DNA from: Polynucleobacter sp. UB-Tiil-W10 | Lineage (GTDB): Bacteria > Pseudomonadota > Gammaproteobacteria > Burkholderiales > Burkholderiaceae | NCBI RefSeq assembly: GCF_018881605.1 | Contig: NZ_JACVPZ010000001.1 | Location: forward strand, 620,001 to 684,000 | Length of the DNA: 64,000 nt | Direction: 5' to 3' | Shown: in pieces, positions 1 through 7,606 of the stretch | Layout of the letters: every line of letters starts with the position of its first letter | How positions within the stretch are numbered: the stretch's first letter is position 1 | The notes under the pieces: model-generated | Databases searched by the model: none | The model's input: only the letters and a program-made list of their open reading frames with translations | Told to the model about the DNA's origin: nothing | Position numbers and translations under genes: made by a program

Positions 1-886
1 TGGCTTTCAACAAAGCAGCCATTTCTGATGGATTCTTTGTTACTTTGAAGCCACACTCTTCCATCACGGCAAGCTTGGCATCTGCCGTATCGGCACCACC
101 AGAAATTAAAGCACCTGCGTGACCCATACGCTTGCCTGGAGGCGCTGTTACGCCAGCAATAAAGCCAACTACCGGCTTCTTCATATTGTCTTTGCACCAG
201 CGGGCAGCTTCAGCCTCATCTGGACCACCAATTTCACCAATCATAATGACAGCGTCAGTCTCTGGATCTTCATTGAACATTCTCATGATGTCGATATGCT
301 TCAAGCCATTGATCGGGTCTCCACCAATACCAACTGCTGTGGACTGACCTAAGCCAATAGCTGTCAACTGACCAACCGCCTCATAAGTCAATGTACCGGA
401 ACGACTAACAACGCCGATGCGACCTTTCTTATGAATATGACCAGGCATGATGCCGATCTTGATTTCATCTGGAGTAATGATCCCTGGGCAGTTAGGACCA
501 AGCAATAGAGTTTTCTTGCCACCAGCAGCTTCTTTTGCATGCATCTTGTTTCGTACTTCCAGCATGTCCCGGACAGGGATGCCTTCCGTAATACAGATCA
601 CGAAGTCGAGGTCAGCTTCAACAGCCTCCCAAATTGCAGCAGCAGCGCCAGGAGGCGGAACATAAATTACAGAAGTAGTTGCGCCAGTTTGCTGGGCAGC
701 TTCTTTAACAGTTCCATAAATTGGAATGTTAAAAATGGACTCGCCAGCTTTTTTAGGATTTACACCCGCAACAAAACAATTTTTGCCGTTTGCGTATTCC
801 TGACATTTTTCTGTATGGAACTGACCGGTCTTACCAGTAATACCTTGTGTAATAACTTTGGTGTTTTTATTGATCAAAATAGACAT
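1..886 (-). CDS. sucD: Succinyl-CoA synthetase alpha subunit (3' end cut by window)
   Basis: Alpha subunit of succinate-CoA ligase, which with SucC makes succinate and ATP/GTP from succinyl-CoA in the TCA cycle. The reading frame on the minus strand begins [19 protein letters not shown], the N-terminal CoA-binding Rossmann start of the family. The segment with [10 protein letters not shown] near the C-terminal end contains the histidine that is phosphorylated during catalysis. 295 codons are visible and no stop is reached; the family is about 290-297 residues long, so only the last one or two codons are missing. The start lies 15 bases after the sucC stop, so the two genes are one sucCD transcript. 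Identification is secure. Confidence 0.96.
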   Translation of the reverse strand, partial: MSILINKNTKVITQGITGKTGQFHTEKCQEYANGKNCFVAGVNPKKAGESIFNIPIYGTVKEAAQQTGATTSVIYVPPPGAAAAIWEAVEADLDFVICITEGIPVRDMLEVRNKMHAKEAAGGKKTLLLGPNCPGIITPDEIKIGIMPGHIHKKGRIGVVSRSGTLTYEAVGQLTAIGLGQSTAVGIGGDPINGLKHIDIMRMFNEDPETDAVIMIGEIGGPDEAEAARWCKDNMKKPVVGFIAGVTAPPGKRMGHAGALISGGADTADAKLAVMEECGFKVTKNPSEMAALLKA

Positions 887-901
887 ATCGAAATTCCTGG
901 A

Positions 902-2071
902 TTATTTGTTTTTGGCAACAGCAGCAACTACCTTAGTAGCGGCTTCAGCCATTGAATCGGCGCTAATGATTGGCAAACCGGAGTCTGCAAGAATTTTCTT
1001 GCCCAACTCTTCGTTTGTGCCCTTCATACGCACAACCAAAGGTACCGTAAGGTTGACTGCTTTACATGCAGTAACAACCCCGTCAGCAATAACGTCACAA
1101 CGCATAATGCCACCGAAGATATTTACCAAAATCGCTTCAACACTCTTGTTCTTCAACATGATCTTGAATGCTTCAGTAACTTTTTCTGCTGTAGCACCAC
1201 CACCAACGTCCAAGAAGTTTGCTGGCTCACCGCCGAACAACTTAATCGTGTCCATAGTTGCCATTGCTAAGCCTGCACCGTTAACTAAACAGCCAATATT
1301 GCCGTCCAATGAGATGTAAGCAAGGTCAAATTTAGAGGCTTCGATTTCAGCAGCATCTTCTTCGTCGATATCGCGGTAAGCAACGATCTCTGGATGACGG
1401 TACAAAGCATTTGGATCAAAGTTGAACTTTGCATCCAAGGCCTTGATTTTGCCGTTACCTTCAAGAATCAAAGGATTGATTTCAACCAATGAAGCATCAG
1501 TATCCCAGTAAGTCTTGTACAAGTTCTTAAATACATCACGAGCCATTGGGATAGATGCTTCAGGAACTCCAATACCTTTAGCAACAATGTCGCAATCAGC
1601 ATCTGTCAAGCCGATCATTGGATCAACAAATACTTTGATAATTTTTTCTGGATGAGATTCAGCAACTTCCTCAATATCCATACCGCCTTCGCTTGAAGCC
1701 ATGATCACATTCTTTTGTGTGCCACGGTCTGTAACGATACTGAAGTAGTACTCTTTTTTAATATCAGCGCCATCTTCAACGAGGAGGCGATTTACTTTTT
1801 GACCTTCTGGTCCAGTTTGATGTGTCTTGAGCTGCATGCCCAAAATTTCAGAAGCATATTTCTTCACTTCGTCCATGCTCTTAGCCAATTTCACACCGCC
1901 GCCTTTGCCGCGACCACCGGCATGAATCTGCGCTTTCACAACCCATACTGGACCACCGAGTTTTTCAGCAGCTTTCACTGCCTCATCAACACTAAATGCA
2001 GGGATGCCGTTAGGAACTGGCACATTAAATTGGCGAAGAAGTTCTTTGCCTTGGTACTCGTGAATTTTCAT
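902..2071 (-). CDS. sucC: Succinyl-CoA synthetase beta subunit
   Basis: Beta subunit of the TCA-cycle succinate-CoA ligase; it carries the ATP-grasp nucleotide site and contacts succinate. The 389-residue length is standard. The N-terminal [12 protein letters not shown] and the glycine-rich GRGKGGG stretch at residues 54-60 are typical ATP-grasp features. An NPLIL segment near residue 200 supplies the Mg-binding Asn, and the carboxy-terminal [12 protein letters not shown] loop belongs to the ligase-CoA domain. A GGAG ribosome site lies five bases before the ATG. The gene is first in sucCD; its promoter should lie in the roughly 190 bases between it and recX. Confidence 0.98.
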   Translation of the reverse strand: MKIHEYQGKELLRQFNVPVPNGIPAFSVDEAVKAAEKLGGPVWVVKAQIHAGGRGKGGGVKLAKSMDEVKKYASEILGMQLKTHQTGPEGQKVNRLLVEDGADIKKEYYFSIVTDRGTQKNVIMASSEGGMDIEEVAESHPEKIIKVFVDPMIGLTDADCDIVAKGIGVPEASIPMARDVFKNLYKTYWDTDASLVEINPLILEGNGKIKALDAKFNFDPNALYRHPEIVAYRDIDEEDAAEIEASKFDLAYISLDGNIGCLVNGAGLAMATMDTIKLFGGEPANFLDVGGGATAEKVTEAFKIMLKNKSVEAILVNIFGGIMRCDVIADGVVTACKAVNLTVPLVVRMKGTNEELGKKILADSGLPIISADSMAEAATKVVAAVAKNK

Positions 2072-2260
2072 AATTACTCCGAAACGGTATCTTTTTTAGT
2101 AAGCGATGAGGATTAGTAAAACCGATGTCGCCACAATCTCATACTTACTCTAAAAACTGGCTAAATTTGCCAAATTTGAATAAATGCGAACGGCTTGACC
2201 GACTTCATAAGTCTATCATGCTGCAACGCCGCAAATTGGGTCTGCTGATCCGTAATTGCC

Positions 2261-2782
2261 CTAATCAGGGCTCTGGCCACCAACCACCTTAGCAACCACT
2301 TCAGAGCTAAAACCCTTGGAAGCCAAAAATCGATACTGCCTAGCTCTCTCCTTTTGATCTTGGGCGCGTACACCGTATTTCCTGGTCCAAAGATCAAAAG
2401 CGCGCTGAAATTCCGTCTCTTTAAGGACTCCAAGGAGCTTAGCCGATTGTTTGGAATCCACGCCTGCTCTGTCAAGCTCATCGGCAATCTTTCTCATGCC
2501 ATAGCGCTCGCTCCGGCGACGCACTAAGGCTTCCGCAAAGCGCTCATCTGATAACCACCCGCGAGCCTCAAAGTCCTCCAAAACTGCCTCAATTTGAGAA
2601 ATCCTGGCTTCAGCCGATTGCTCAGCCTGCTCACCACCTAGCTTGCCCCATCTAGCCTCTGATTCGGCTAATTTTGCAGCCAAACCCTTCCGGCTATATT
2701 CCCGCTGCGACAAAAGGCGCAAAGCCCGAGCTTTGAGACTCGGGCTTTGTTTGACCTTCTTGTTGCTACCTAATTCTGACAT
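2261..2782 (-). CDS. recX: Recombination regulatory protein RecX
   Basis: RecX binds RecA filaments and limits their extension and ATPase activity. The protein is made of repeated three-helix modules, seen as ARALRLLSQREYSRKGLAAKL near the N-terminus and the later RRSERYGMRKIADEL and QFRAF-like helices. Length (173 residues) is within the 150-180 range for the family. It directly follows recA on the same strand, the usual arrangement. I chose the ATG at 2782; an in-frame TTG at 2794, four codons upstream and 5 bases after the recA stop, is also possible because neither has a clear Shine-Dalgarno sequence. Translation may depend on coupling to recA. Confidence 0.92.
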   Translation of the reverse strand: MSELGSNKKVKQSPSLKARALRLLSQREYSRKGLAAKLAESEARWGKLGGEQAEQSAEARISQIEAVLEDFEARGWLSDERFAEALVRRRSERYGMRKIADELDRAGVDSKQSAKLLGVLKETEFQRAFDLWTRKYGVRAQDQKERARQYRFLASKGFSSEVVAKVVGGQSPD

Positions 2783-2799
2783 TGAATTATTCAACGTGG

Positions 2800-3891
2800 T
2801 TATTCGACTTCCTCTTCCTCGCTCAACACATCAGTTACTACTGCTGAGCCAGATTTAACGCCTAACTTCGCGCGGATTTTTGCTTCGATATCTTTAGCAA
2901 TGGCTGGGTTCTCTTTTAAAAACTCACGCACATTATCTTTTCCCTGACCAATACGATCACCGTTGTAGCTATACCAAGAGCCTGACTTTTCAACAAGATC
3001 AGCCTCAACACCCATATCAATGATTTCGCCTTCTCTAGAAATACCGGCGCCGTACATGATGTCAAAGATCGCTTCGCGGAACGGAGGAGAAACTTTGTTC
3101 TTCACAACCTTCACACGGGTTTCATTACCCACAACCTCATCACCCTTTTTGATGCTACCGATACGACGGATGTCTAAACGCATAGAAGCGTAGAACTTCA
3201 AAGCATTACCACCAGTAGTAGTTTCTGGGGAGCCAAACATGACGCCGATCTTCATACGGATTTGGTTAATAAAGATCACAGTAGTGTTGGTACGCTTGAT
3301 CGCACCAGTCAACTTACGCAAAGCCTGACTCATCAAGCGAGCTTGCAAGCCCGGTAAAGAGTCGCCCATATCGCCTTCGATCTCTGCCCTTGGAACCAAA
3401 GCGGCAACTGAGTCGATCACGATCAAATCAATGGAGCCAGAGCGCACTAATGCGTCTGCGATTTCTAAAGCTTGCTCACCAGTGTCAGGCTGAGAAATTA
3501 AAAGATTATTTACATCCACACCCAAGCGTGATGCGTACTGCACATCCAAGGCGTGTTCCGCATCAATAAATGCGCAAGTCCCACCAAGCTTTTGCATTTC
3601 AGCAATCGCATGCAATGTCAAAGTCGTTTTGCCAGAAGATTCTGGGCCGTAGATTTCAATTACGCGACCACGCGCAAGACCACCAACTCCAAGGGCGATA
3701 TCTAAACCGAGTGAACCACTGGATACCACCTGAATATCTTGACTAATTTCAGCATCGCCCAATCGCATGATTGAACCTTTGCCAAACTGTTTCTCAATTT
3801 GTGCCAGCGCCGCTGTAAGCGCTTTTTGTTTGTCTCCGCTCATTCCTTCAAATTCTGAAGAGGCTGATTGCTTTTTGTTATCCAAGGCCAT
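2800..3891 (-). CDS. recA: Recombinase RecA
   Basis: Strand-exchange ATPase for homologous recombination and co-protease for LexA cleavage. The Walker A motif GPESSGKT is at residues 82-89 and the DNA-binding L1/L2 region with [22 protein letters not shown] follows. The C-terminus carries the short acidic tail (EEEEVE) seen in proteobacterial RecA. The 363-residue length is slightly above the E. coli protein. A GGGA ribosome site precedes the ATG. The upstream region holds a perfect 20-base LexA palindrome overlapping a sigma-70-like promoter, so SOS induction is expected. It is followed by recX in the same transcript. Confidence 0.99.
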   Translation of the reverse strand: MALDNKKQSASSEFEGMSGDKQKALTAALAQIEKQFGKGSIMRLGDAEISQDIQVVSSGSLGLDIALGVGGLARGRVIEIYGPESSGKTTLTLHAIAEMQKLGGTCAFIDAEHALDVQYASRLGVDVNNLLISQPDTGEQALEIADALVRSGSIDLIVIDSVAALVPRAEIEGDMGDSLPGLQARLMSQALRKLTGAIKRTNTTVIFINQIRMKIGVMFGSPETTTGGNALKFYASMRLDIRRIGSIKKGDEVVGNETRVKVVKNKVSPPFREAIFDIMYGAGISREGEIIDMGVEADLVEKSGSWYSYNGDRIGQGKDNVREFLKENPAIAKDIEAKIRAKLGVKSGSAVVTDVLSEEEEVE

Positions 3892-3962
3892 TTTTTATTC
3901 CCTTTTCACTATGTACTGGGCTTTTTCCCGAAGTTTTATCTACTGTGTAACAACTTAGGAGT

Positions 3963-3992
3963 TACTGTATATAAAAACAGTAGTCTTTGCAA
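3963..3992 (-). promoter_or_regulatory. recA promoter with LexA (SOS) box
   Basis: Positions 3963-3982 read TACTGT-8-ACAGTA, a perfect palindrome matching the CTGT-N8-ACAG LexA consensus. On the minus strand a -35-like TTGCAA (3987-3992) is followed after 17 bases by TACAGT (3964-3969), a -10-like hexamer inside the LexA box. A LexA dimer would therefore sit on the spacer and -10. The site is about 70 bases before the recA ATG. The box match is direct; repression by LexA is inferred from the known family behaviour. Confidence 0.9.
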
Positions 3993-3999
3993 GCGACTT

Positions 4000-4542
4000 T
4001 TAAACTGAATTTACAGATTCTTTACTAGTCTGCCCTTGATTGGCTCGGTCCCAGTAGAAAAAGAGGGGTATGGCGACCGCCCAGGCCAATCCCACAAGGA
4101 TAAATCCAATCATTTCGCCGCCAGGAACCCAAGATCCAGCCCCCATCCGAATCCCAGCCTCGTAGGACATGGGTCCGGCAATACCCCCTAAAACGGCCCC
4201 TAAAACAGGTTTACCGCGTAACCAAGTCAAGGAACTATTAATAGTGGTGGCTACCAACACCCATAAGACCCACATCCAGAGTGGTGATAAAAATGGTGAG
4301 GGCCAATCGTCCCGAAAATCCAGATAGCCCAAATGCATGATGAGAGAATCAGCAACCAATCCAAAGGCAAAAGCTTTGAATAAAAGGCTTATTTCTGTTT
4401 TTGGTGAAGGTGAACGCCAGGCATGAAAAGCGATGTAGGCCAAAGTCCCAATTACCGCCCAAACCACATCTTTATTGGCCGCGCCCAATACACAGGCAAA
4501 CCAACCAAGCTGGAAAATAACAAAGTTCCAAAATTTAGCCAT
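4000..4542 (-). CDS. DUF2878-type inner membrane protein
   Basis: A 180-residue hydrophobic protein of unknown function resembling the DUF2878 family of proteobacterial inner-membrane proteins. About five membrane segments can be seen, beginning with NFVIFQLGWFACVLGAA at the N-terminus and ending with IGFILVGLAWAVAIPLFFYW. A glycine-rich turn PVLGAVLGGIAGPMSYEAG lies near residue 120. There is no catalytic motif that I recognise. It lies between recA's promoter region and a tRNA terminator on the same strand, so it probably has its own weak promoter or is read through. The family call is by resemblance only. Confidence 0.75.
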   Translation of the reverse strand: MAKFWNFVIFQLGWFACVLGAANKDVVWAVIGTLAYIAFHAWRSPSPKTEISLLFKAFAFGLVADSLIMHLGYLDFRDDWPSPFLSPLWMWVLWVLVATTINSSLTWLRGKPVLGAVLGGIAGPMSYEAGIRMGAGSWVPGGEMIGFILVGLAWAVAIPLFFYWDRANQGQTSKESVNSV

Positions 4543-4558
4543 ATACCTAGCAACCTAA

Positions 4559-4591
4559 GAAAAAGGCCACTGCCGAGGGGCAATGGCCTTT
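4559..4591 (-). terminator. Rho-independent terminator of the tRNA gene
   Basis: An inverted repeat AAAGGCCA...TGGCCTTT with an inner TGCC/GGCA pair and a GAGG-type loop is followed, on the minus strand, by a run of five T. It lies immediately downstream of the CAT-anticodon tRNA and just before the DUF2878 gene. Confidence 0.85.
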
Positions 4592-4596
4592 AGATT

Positions 4597-4673
4597 TGGT
4601 GGCGAATCAGGGATTTGAACCCCGGACCTGCGGATTATGATTCCGTCGCTCTAACCAGCTGAGCTAATTCGCC
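4597..4673 (-). tRNA. tRNA with CAT anticodon (tRNA-Met, possibly tRNA-Ile2)
   Basis: The minus strand folds as a 77-base cloverleaf. It has a 7-base acceptor stem GGCGAAT/ATTCGCC, a D arm with the AGCTGGTTA loop, an anticodon loop ATCATAA (anticodon CAT), a T arm with TTCAAAT, and an encoded CCA end. Stem position 27-43 is an A-C mismatch. There is no 1-72 mismatch and no three-GC anticodon stem, so it is not the initiator. Elongator Met is favoured; CAT can also be the lysidine-modified Ile2 tRNA, which sequence alone does not settle. Confidence 0.92.
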
Positions 4674-4855
4674 GAGTTCTATATTTTAGCGTAATTAAGT
4701 GCCATCGTCTAAATATAGTGAACTGTAAAGCCCATACACGCTTGCATGTATGAAAAGATAGCTTACAGGGCCCCACATTGCATTCAAGACGGTTATACCC
4801 ATAAACATAGAAAAAATGAGGTAGCCTAATAGGCCGGTCAAATATATTTATAAAT

Positions 4856-4870
4856 AAGGATTCACAATTG
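4856..4870 (+). promoter_or_regulatory. Ribosome binding site selecting a TTG start
   Basis: AAGGA at 4856-4860 lies 7 bases before TTG at 4868, but 16 bases before the next in-frame ATG at 4877. The spacing favours the TTG as the start of the glycosyltransferase gene. Confidence 0.6.
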
Positions 4871-6070
4871 TCTCGAATGAATTCAAATACAGAAAGGTAT
4901 TGGCTCAATAAAGAAAGACTCCGGATTTATCCAAGAATTATTTTGGCCATCCTCCTCTTATGCACCCTTGGAATTTATTTATTTATCAGGCTTAACGGGG
5001 ATTCCTTTTATTACGAGAATGATTACAGTATTTTTTGGACAGTTTCACGCCTGTCACTAGAAGGCAAAAGCATCCTTGCATATGACTATCTATTTTTATT
5101 AGATAAAGTGAGGGAAATTGCCCCCGTTGTCAAAAGTCGCTGGTTTTATTTTCCCACCTATGACTTATTTATTCTACCCATTGGCTTATTACCTTATGGC
5201 GCCTCCTACCTGCTTTTTATGGCGACCACCTATTGTGCTTATGCCACTGTTATTTGGCGTATCTTGCCTTACAAAGAAACAATGTGGTGGCTTGCTGTTT
5301 TTGGTGGGGCTTGGATCAACCTTCGGTTTGGTCAAAATGGTTTTATCACAGCAGCCTTAGTTGGCGCAGCATTAATGAACATTAATAAAAGACCTGCTAT
5401 ATCAGGTATCTTCATTGGACTGCTCACGATTAAACCGCAGCTGGTAATTTTGTTTCCGGTAGCGCTAATAGCATGCAAGGCCTGGCGCACCTTAATTTTT
5501 GCAGTAATTACTGCAGTCCTCTTTCTATCCATAAGTACATACCTTATCGGCATGGATAGTTTAATTGCCTCACTTGACAACATCGCTCAAGCGAGGGCGC
5601 TTATAGAGAGCGAAGGCTCAAATGGGTTTTGGCAAATCATGCCAACCTTTTTTGCTTTATGCAGGCTATCAGGTGCACCAGTTTTCACTTCTTATTTAGT
5701 ACATTATTTTTTTGCTGCCTTTGCGGTACTCTCTACCTGGATTATTTGGAAAAATACCCCTAATTCTGACCTACGTAATGCAACTTTAATCATATGTACA
5801 TTACTCGTCAGCCCTTATTTACATGTTTACGATCTAACATGGCTAGCACTTGCAATTGCCTGGTTTATAAGATATGGGATGCAGACTGGATGGCGAAACG
5901 GAGAAAGAGAGGTATTAATTGGCATATGGATTTTGCCATTTGTAGATGTACCAATCTCAAGATATTTTGATATTCAAATTGGGCCAATCATTGTTTTTTG
6001 TTTTTTACTTATTTTGATGAAAAGATATCAAATCAATTTGAGATGTAACTTATCCCCCAACAAATGTTAG
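4868..6070 (+). CDS. GT87/DUF2029-type membrane glycosyltransferase
   Basis: A 400-residue polytopic membrane protein resembling the DUF2029/GT87 family, whose characterised members are polyprenyl-phosphate-dependent mannosyltransferases. Around ten hydrophobic segments are visible. The family-like signature is the central loop and helix with RFGQNGFITAALVGAAL followed by RPAISGIFIGLLTIKPQ, and an early acidic DYSIFWTVSRL stretch after the first membrane helix would carry the catalytic Asp. The start is TTG, supported by the spacing of an AAGGA site. The region is AT-rich and the gene has no pathway partners nearby, so the acceptor (glycan, lipid or protein) is unknown. The gene looks accessory. 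Confidence 0.8.
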   Translation: MSRMNSNTERYWLNKERLRIYPRIILAILLLCTLGIYLFIRLNGDSFYYENDYSIFWTVSRLSLEGKSILAYDYLFLLDKVREIAPVVKSRWFYFPTYDLFILPIGLLPYGASYLLFMATTYCAYATVIWRILPYKETMWWLAVFGGAWINLRFGQNGFITAALVGAALMNINKRPAISGIFIGLLTIKPQLVILFPVALIACKAWRTLIFAVITAVLFLSISTYLIGMDSLIASLDNIAQARALIESEGSNGFWQIMPTFFALCRLSGAPVFTSYLVHYFFAAFAVLSTWIIWKNTPNSDLRNATLIICTLLVSPYLHVYDLTWLALAIAWFIRYGMQTGWRNGEREVLIGIWILPFVDVPISRYFDIQIGPIIVFCFLLILMKRYQINLRCNLSPNKC

Positions 6071-6097
6071 TAGGGGAAGCTTTGACTAGCTCAACCT

Positions 6098-6532
6098 TTA
6101 TTTAATCAAAAATATACTCACCGCTTCTTCTCGACCATAAAGCACATTAAACTCGATTTTCTTAGCTAAAAATAGTTTTTTTAGCATTTCATCCTTATTC
6201 TCAAACACAATCGCAGTTTGCTCGGGGTAATGCGAAAAGGGATCGCTGTTAACGTCTACCGAAACCCCATCAATCTTAATTTGCTTAATAGAACGCTTAT
6301 AAAGCTTGTCAGGACGTATAAAAATTAAGCGTTTTACATACTTATCTAACACCAACTTTTGATTCTGCTCATTAGTCTTGTAATAGTAAACTAGCTCTTC
6401 TTTGCCATTGGCTGTCATATCCCGCTCTTCATCCCACTTGGCGTGAACAATTTGACTCACCATTCCACAAAAAAATACCAAGGCCAATTGGCTAAGCGAA
6501 AAAATGGTTTTTGCTTGAAATGAATTTTTCAT
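6098..6532 (-). CDS. Hypothetical exported protein
   Basis: A 144-residue protein that I do not recognise. It starts with a clear signal peptide: MKNSFQAK, a hydrophobic core and a likely cleavage site after IVHA near residue 31. The mature part is charged and mixed alpha/beta in character, with several lysine-rich segments and no cysteines, so it is probably a soluble periplasmic protein of about 113 residues. It is convergent with the glycosyltransferase gene and divergent from the repeat protein at 6590. The AT-rich codon use is like its neighbours in this stretch. No function is proposed. Confidence 0.7.
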   Translation of the reverse strand: MKNSFQAKTIFSLSQLALVFFCGMVSQIVHAKWDEERDMTANGKEELVYYYKTNEQNQKLVLDKYVKRLIFIRPDKLYKRSIKQIKIDGVSVDVNSDPFSHYPEQTAIVFENKDEMLKKLFLAKKIEFNVLYGREEAVSIFLIK

Positions 6533-6589
6533 ATACTCATCTTAGCCCAAGCTACACATCTAAAGCAGAAGGCGTAATATTCTCAAATA

Positions 6590-6910
6590 ATGACTGATCT
6601 TCGCTCACTGTTTCTTGGTCTAATAATTTTGAGTAGTTGCATGCCCATTTGCGCTTCTGCAGCCCAAATCTTCATCACCAATTACCCATCAGAAGCTAAT
6701 GCAAAAGTCTTTGTCACCAAATATCCCTCTGAAGCAAACTGTATTGTGTATGACACCCAATACTCGAGCGATAACGAACCTGGCGTCTGGTTCTATACAA
6801 AATATAAAAGTGATGCACGTGCCGTGATTTACTACACCCAATATAAATCCGAGGCCGATCTCATTGTGTACTTCACCAAGTACAAGAGTGATGCACGCTG
6901 CCGTTACTAA
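6590..6910 (+). CDS. Exported 13-residue-repeat protein (DUF6150-like)
   Basis: A 106-residue protein with an N-terminal export signal followed by six tandem repeats of about 13 residues. The pattern is V/I-F/Y-x-T-x-Y-x-S-D/E-A followed by three variable residues; copies begin near residues 27, 40, 53, 67, 80 and 93, with one extra residue before the fourth. The signal could be cut after CASA at residue 24, or LSSC at 14-17 could serve as a lipobox, making it a lipoprotein. The repeat style resembles small proteins annotated as DUF6150. Alternating aromatic and polar residues suggest a repetitive beta structure. Function is unknown. Confidence 0.75.
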   Translation: MTDLRSLFLGLIILSSCMPICASAAQIFITNYPSEANAKVFVTKYPSEANCIVYDTQYSSDNEPGVWFYTKYKSDARAVIYYTQYKSEADLIVYFTKYKSDARCRY

Positions 6911-6928
6911 TAATTACTTATTTAATCC

Positions 6929-7540
6929 ATGAGACTTCTCTCCATTTCTGCAGGCAAAGTAGCCCCCTTATTTGGCAATCATCACCCTAATTACAAATCT
7001 GTTGCCTCTGCGATTCACAAGAAAGTGGTAAGTGATTTCGCAAATCCCACCCCAGTTGAAATCACTTCGCTTGGTGTTCAGGGTGATGAACAGGCAGACT
7101 TATCCGTGCATGGCGGAATGGAAAAAGCAATCTATGTTTATCCAGCGGAACACTACATCTTCTGGAATGAACTGCTCACCCGTGAAACCAAGCAACCTAC
7201 TGAATTGCAACATGGCGCTATTGGAGAAAATTTCACGATCGAAGGACTTTTAGAAACTGAAGTCTTTGTAGGAGATCGACTTCAAATAGGAGATCTAGAA
7301 TTCGCAGTGGTAAAACTCCGTGAACCTTGTTTTAAGTTCAATGCGAAGTTGGGCTATAAAGGCGCAGCCAAAGCGATGCTTCAAACCGGCTTTAGTGGCT
7401 GGTATTTGCGTGTATTAAAAACCGGGATCCTTGCTGGTGGCGCCGGAATTACTTTAATTCCCGGCCCAAGAGAAACCTCTATTGCGCAACAAAATCAAAA
7501 GCTCCTAAACAATCGCAACCAAAAGAATTTGTGGGAATAA
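6929..7540 (+). CDS. MOSC domain protein (YiiM-like)
   Basis: A 203-residue MOSC-domain protein. The core GVQGDEQADLSVHGG and EKAIYVYPAEHY closely match the E. coli YiiM pattern, and the cysteine in LREPCFKFN occupies the position of the conserved MOSC cysteine that can bind molybdenum cofactor sulfur or metal. YiiM-type proteins reduce N-hydroxylated substrates in some bacteria; the substrate here is not evident. No ferredoxin or FAD domain is fused, so an external electron donor would be needed. It starts 18 bases after the repeat protein and is closed by a strong terminator. Confidence 0.88.
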   Translation: MRLLSISAGKVAPLFGNHHPNYKSVASAIHKKVVSDFANPTPVEITSLGVQGDEQADLSVHGGMEKAIYVYPAEHYIFWNELLTRETKQPTELQHGAIGENFTIEGLLETEVFVGDRLQIGDLEFAVVKLREPCFKFNAKLGYKGAAKAMLQTGFSGWYLRVLKTGILAGGAGITLIPGPRETSIAQQNQKLLNNRNQKNLWE

Positions 7541-7542
7541 AA

Positions 7543-7568
7543 AAACCCGACCATTTCTGGTCGGGTTT
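7543..7568. terminator. Bidirectional Rho-independent terminator
   Basis: A perfect 10-base stem (AAACCCGACC/GGTCGGGTTT) with a 6-base ATTTCT loop is flanked by A-rich and T-rich sequence on both sides. It separates the convergent MOSC (plus) and transporter (minus) genes and can end both transcripts. Confidence 0.92.
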
Positions 7569-7606
7569 CTTATTTGATACAGACTAAAGAATCTTAGTAA
7601 ATCCGC

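Noticed and set aside
4597-6920. Genomic island integrated at the tRNA gene
   Set aside because: Integrases usually use the tRNA 3' end, which here faces 4597, away from the AT-rich genes. No integrase gene and no direct repeat of the tRNA end were found.
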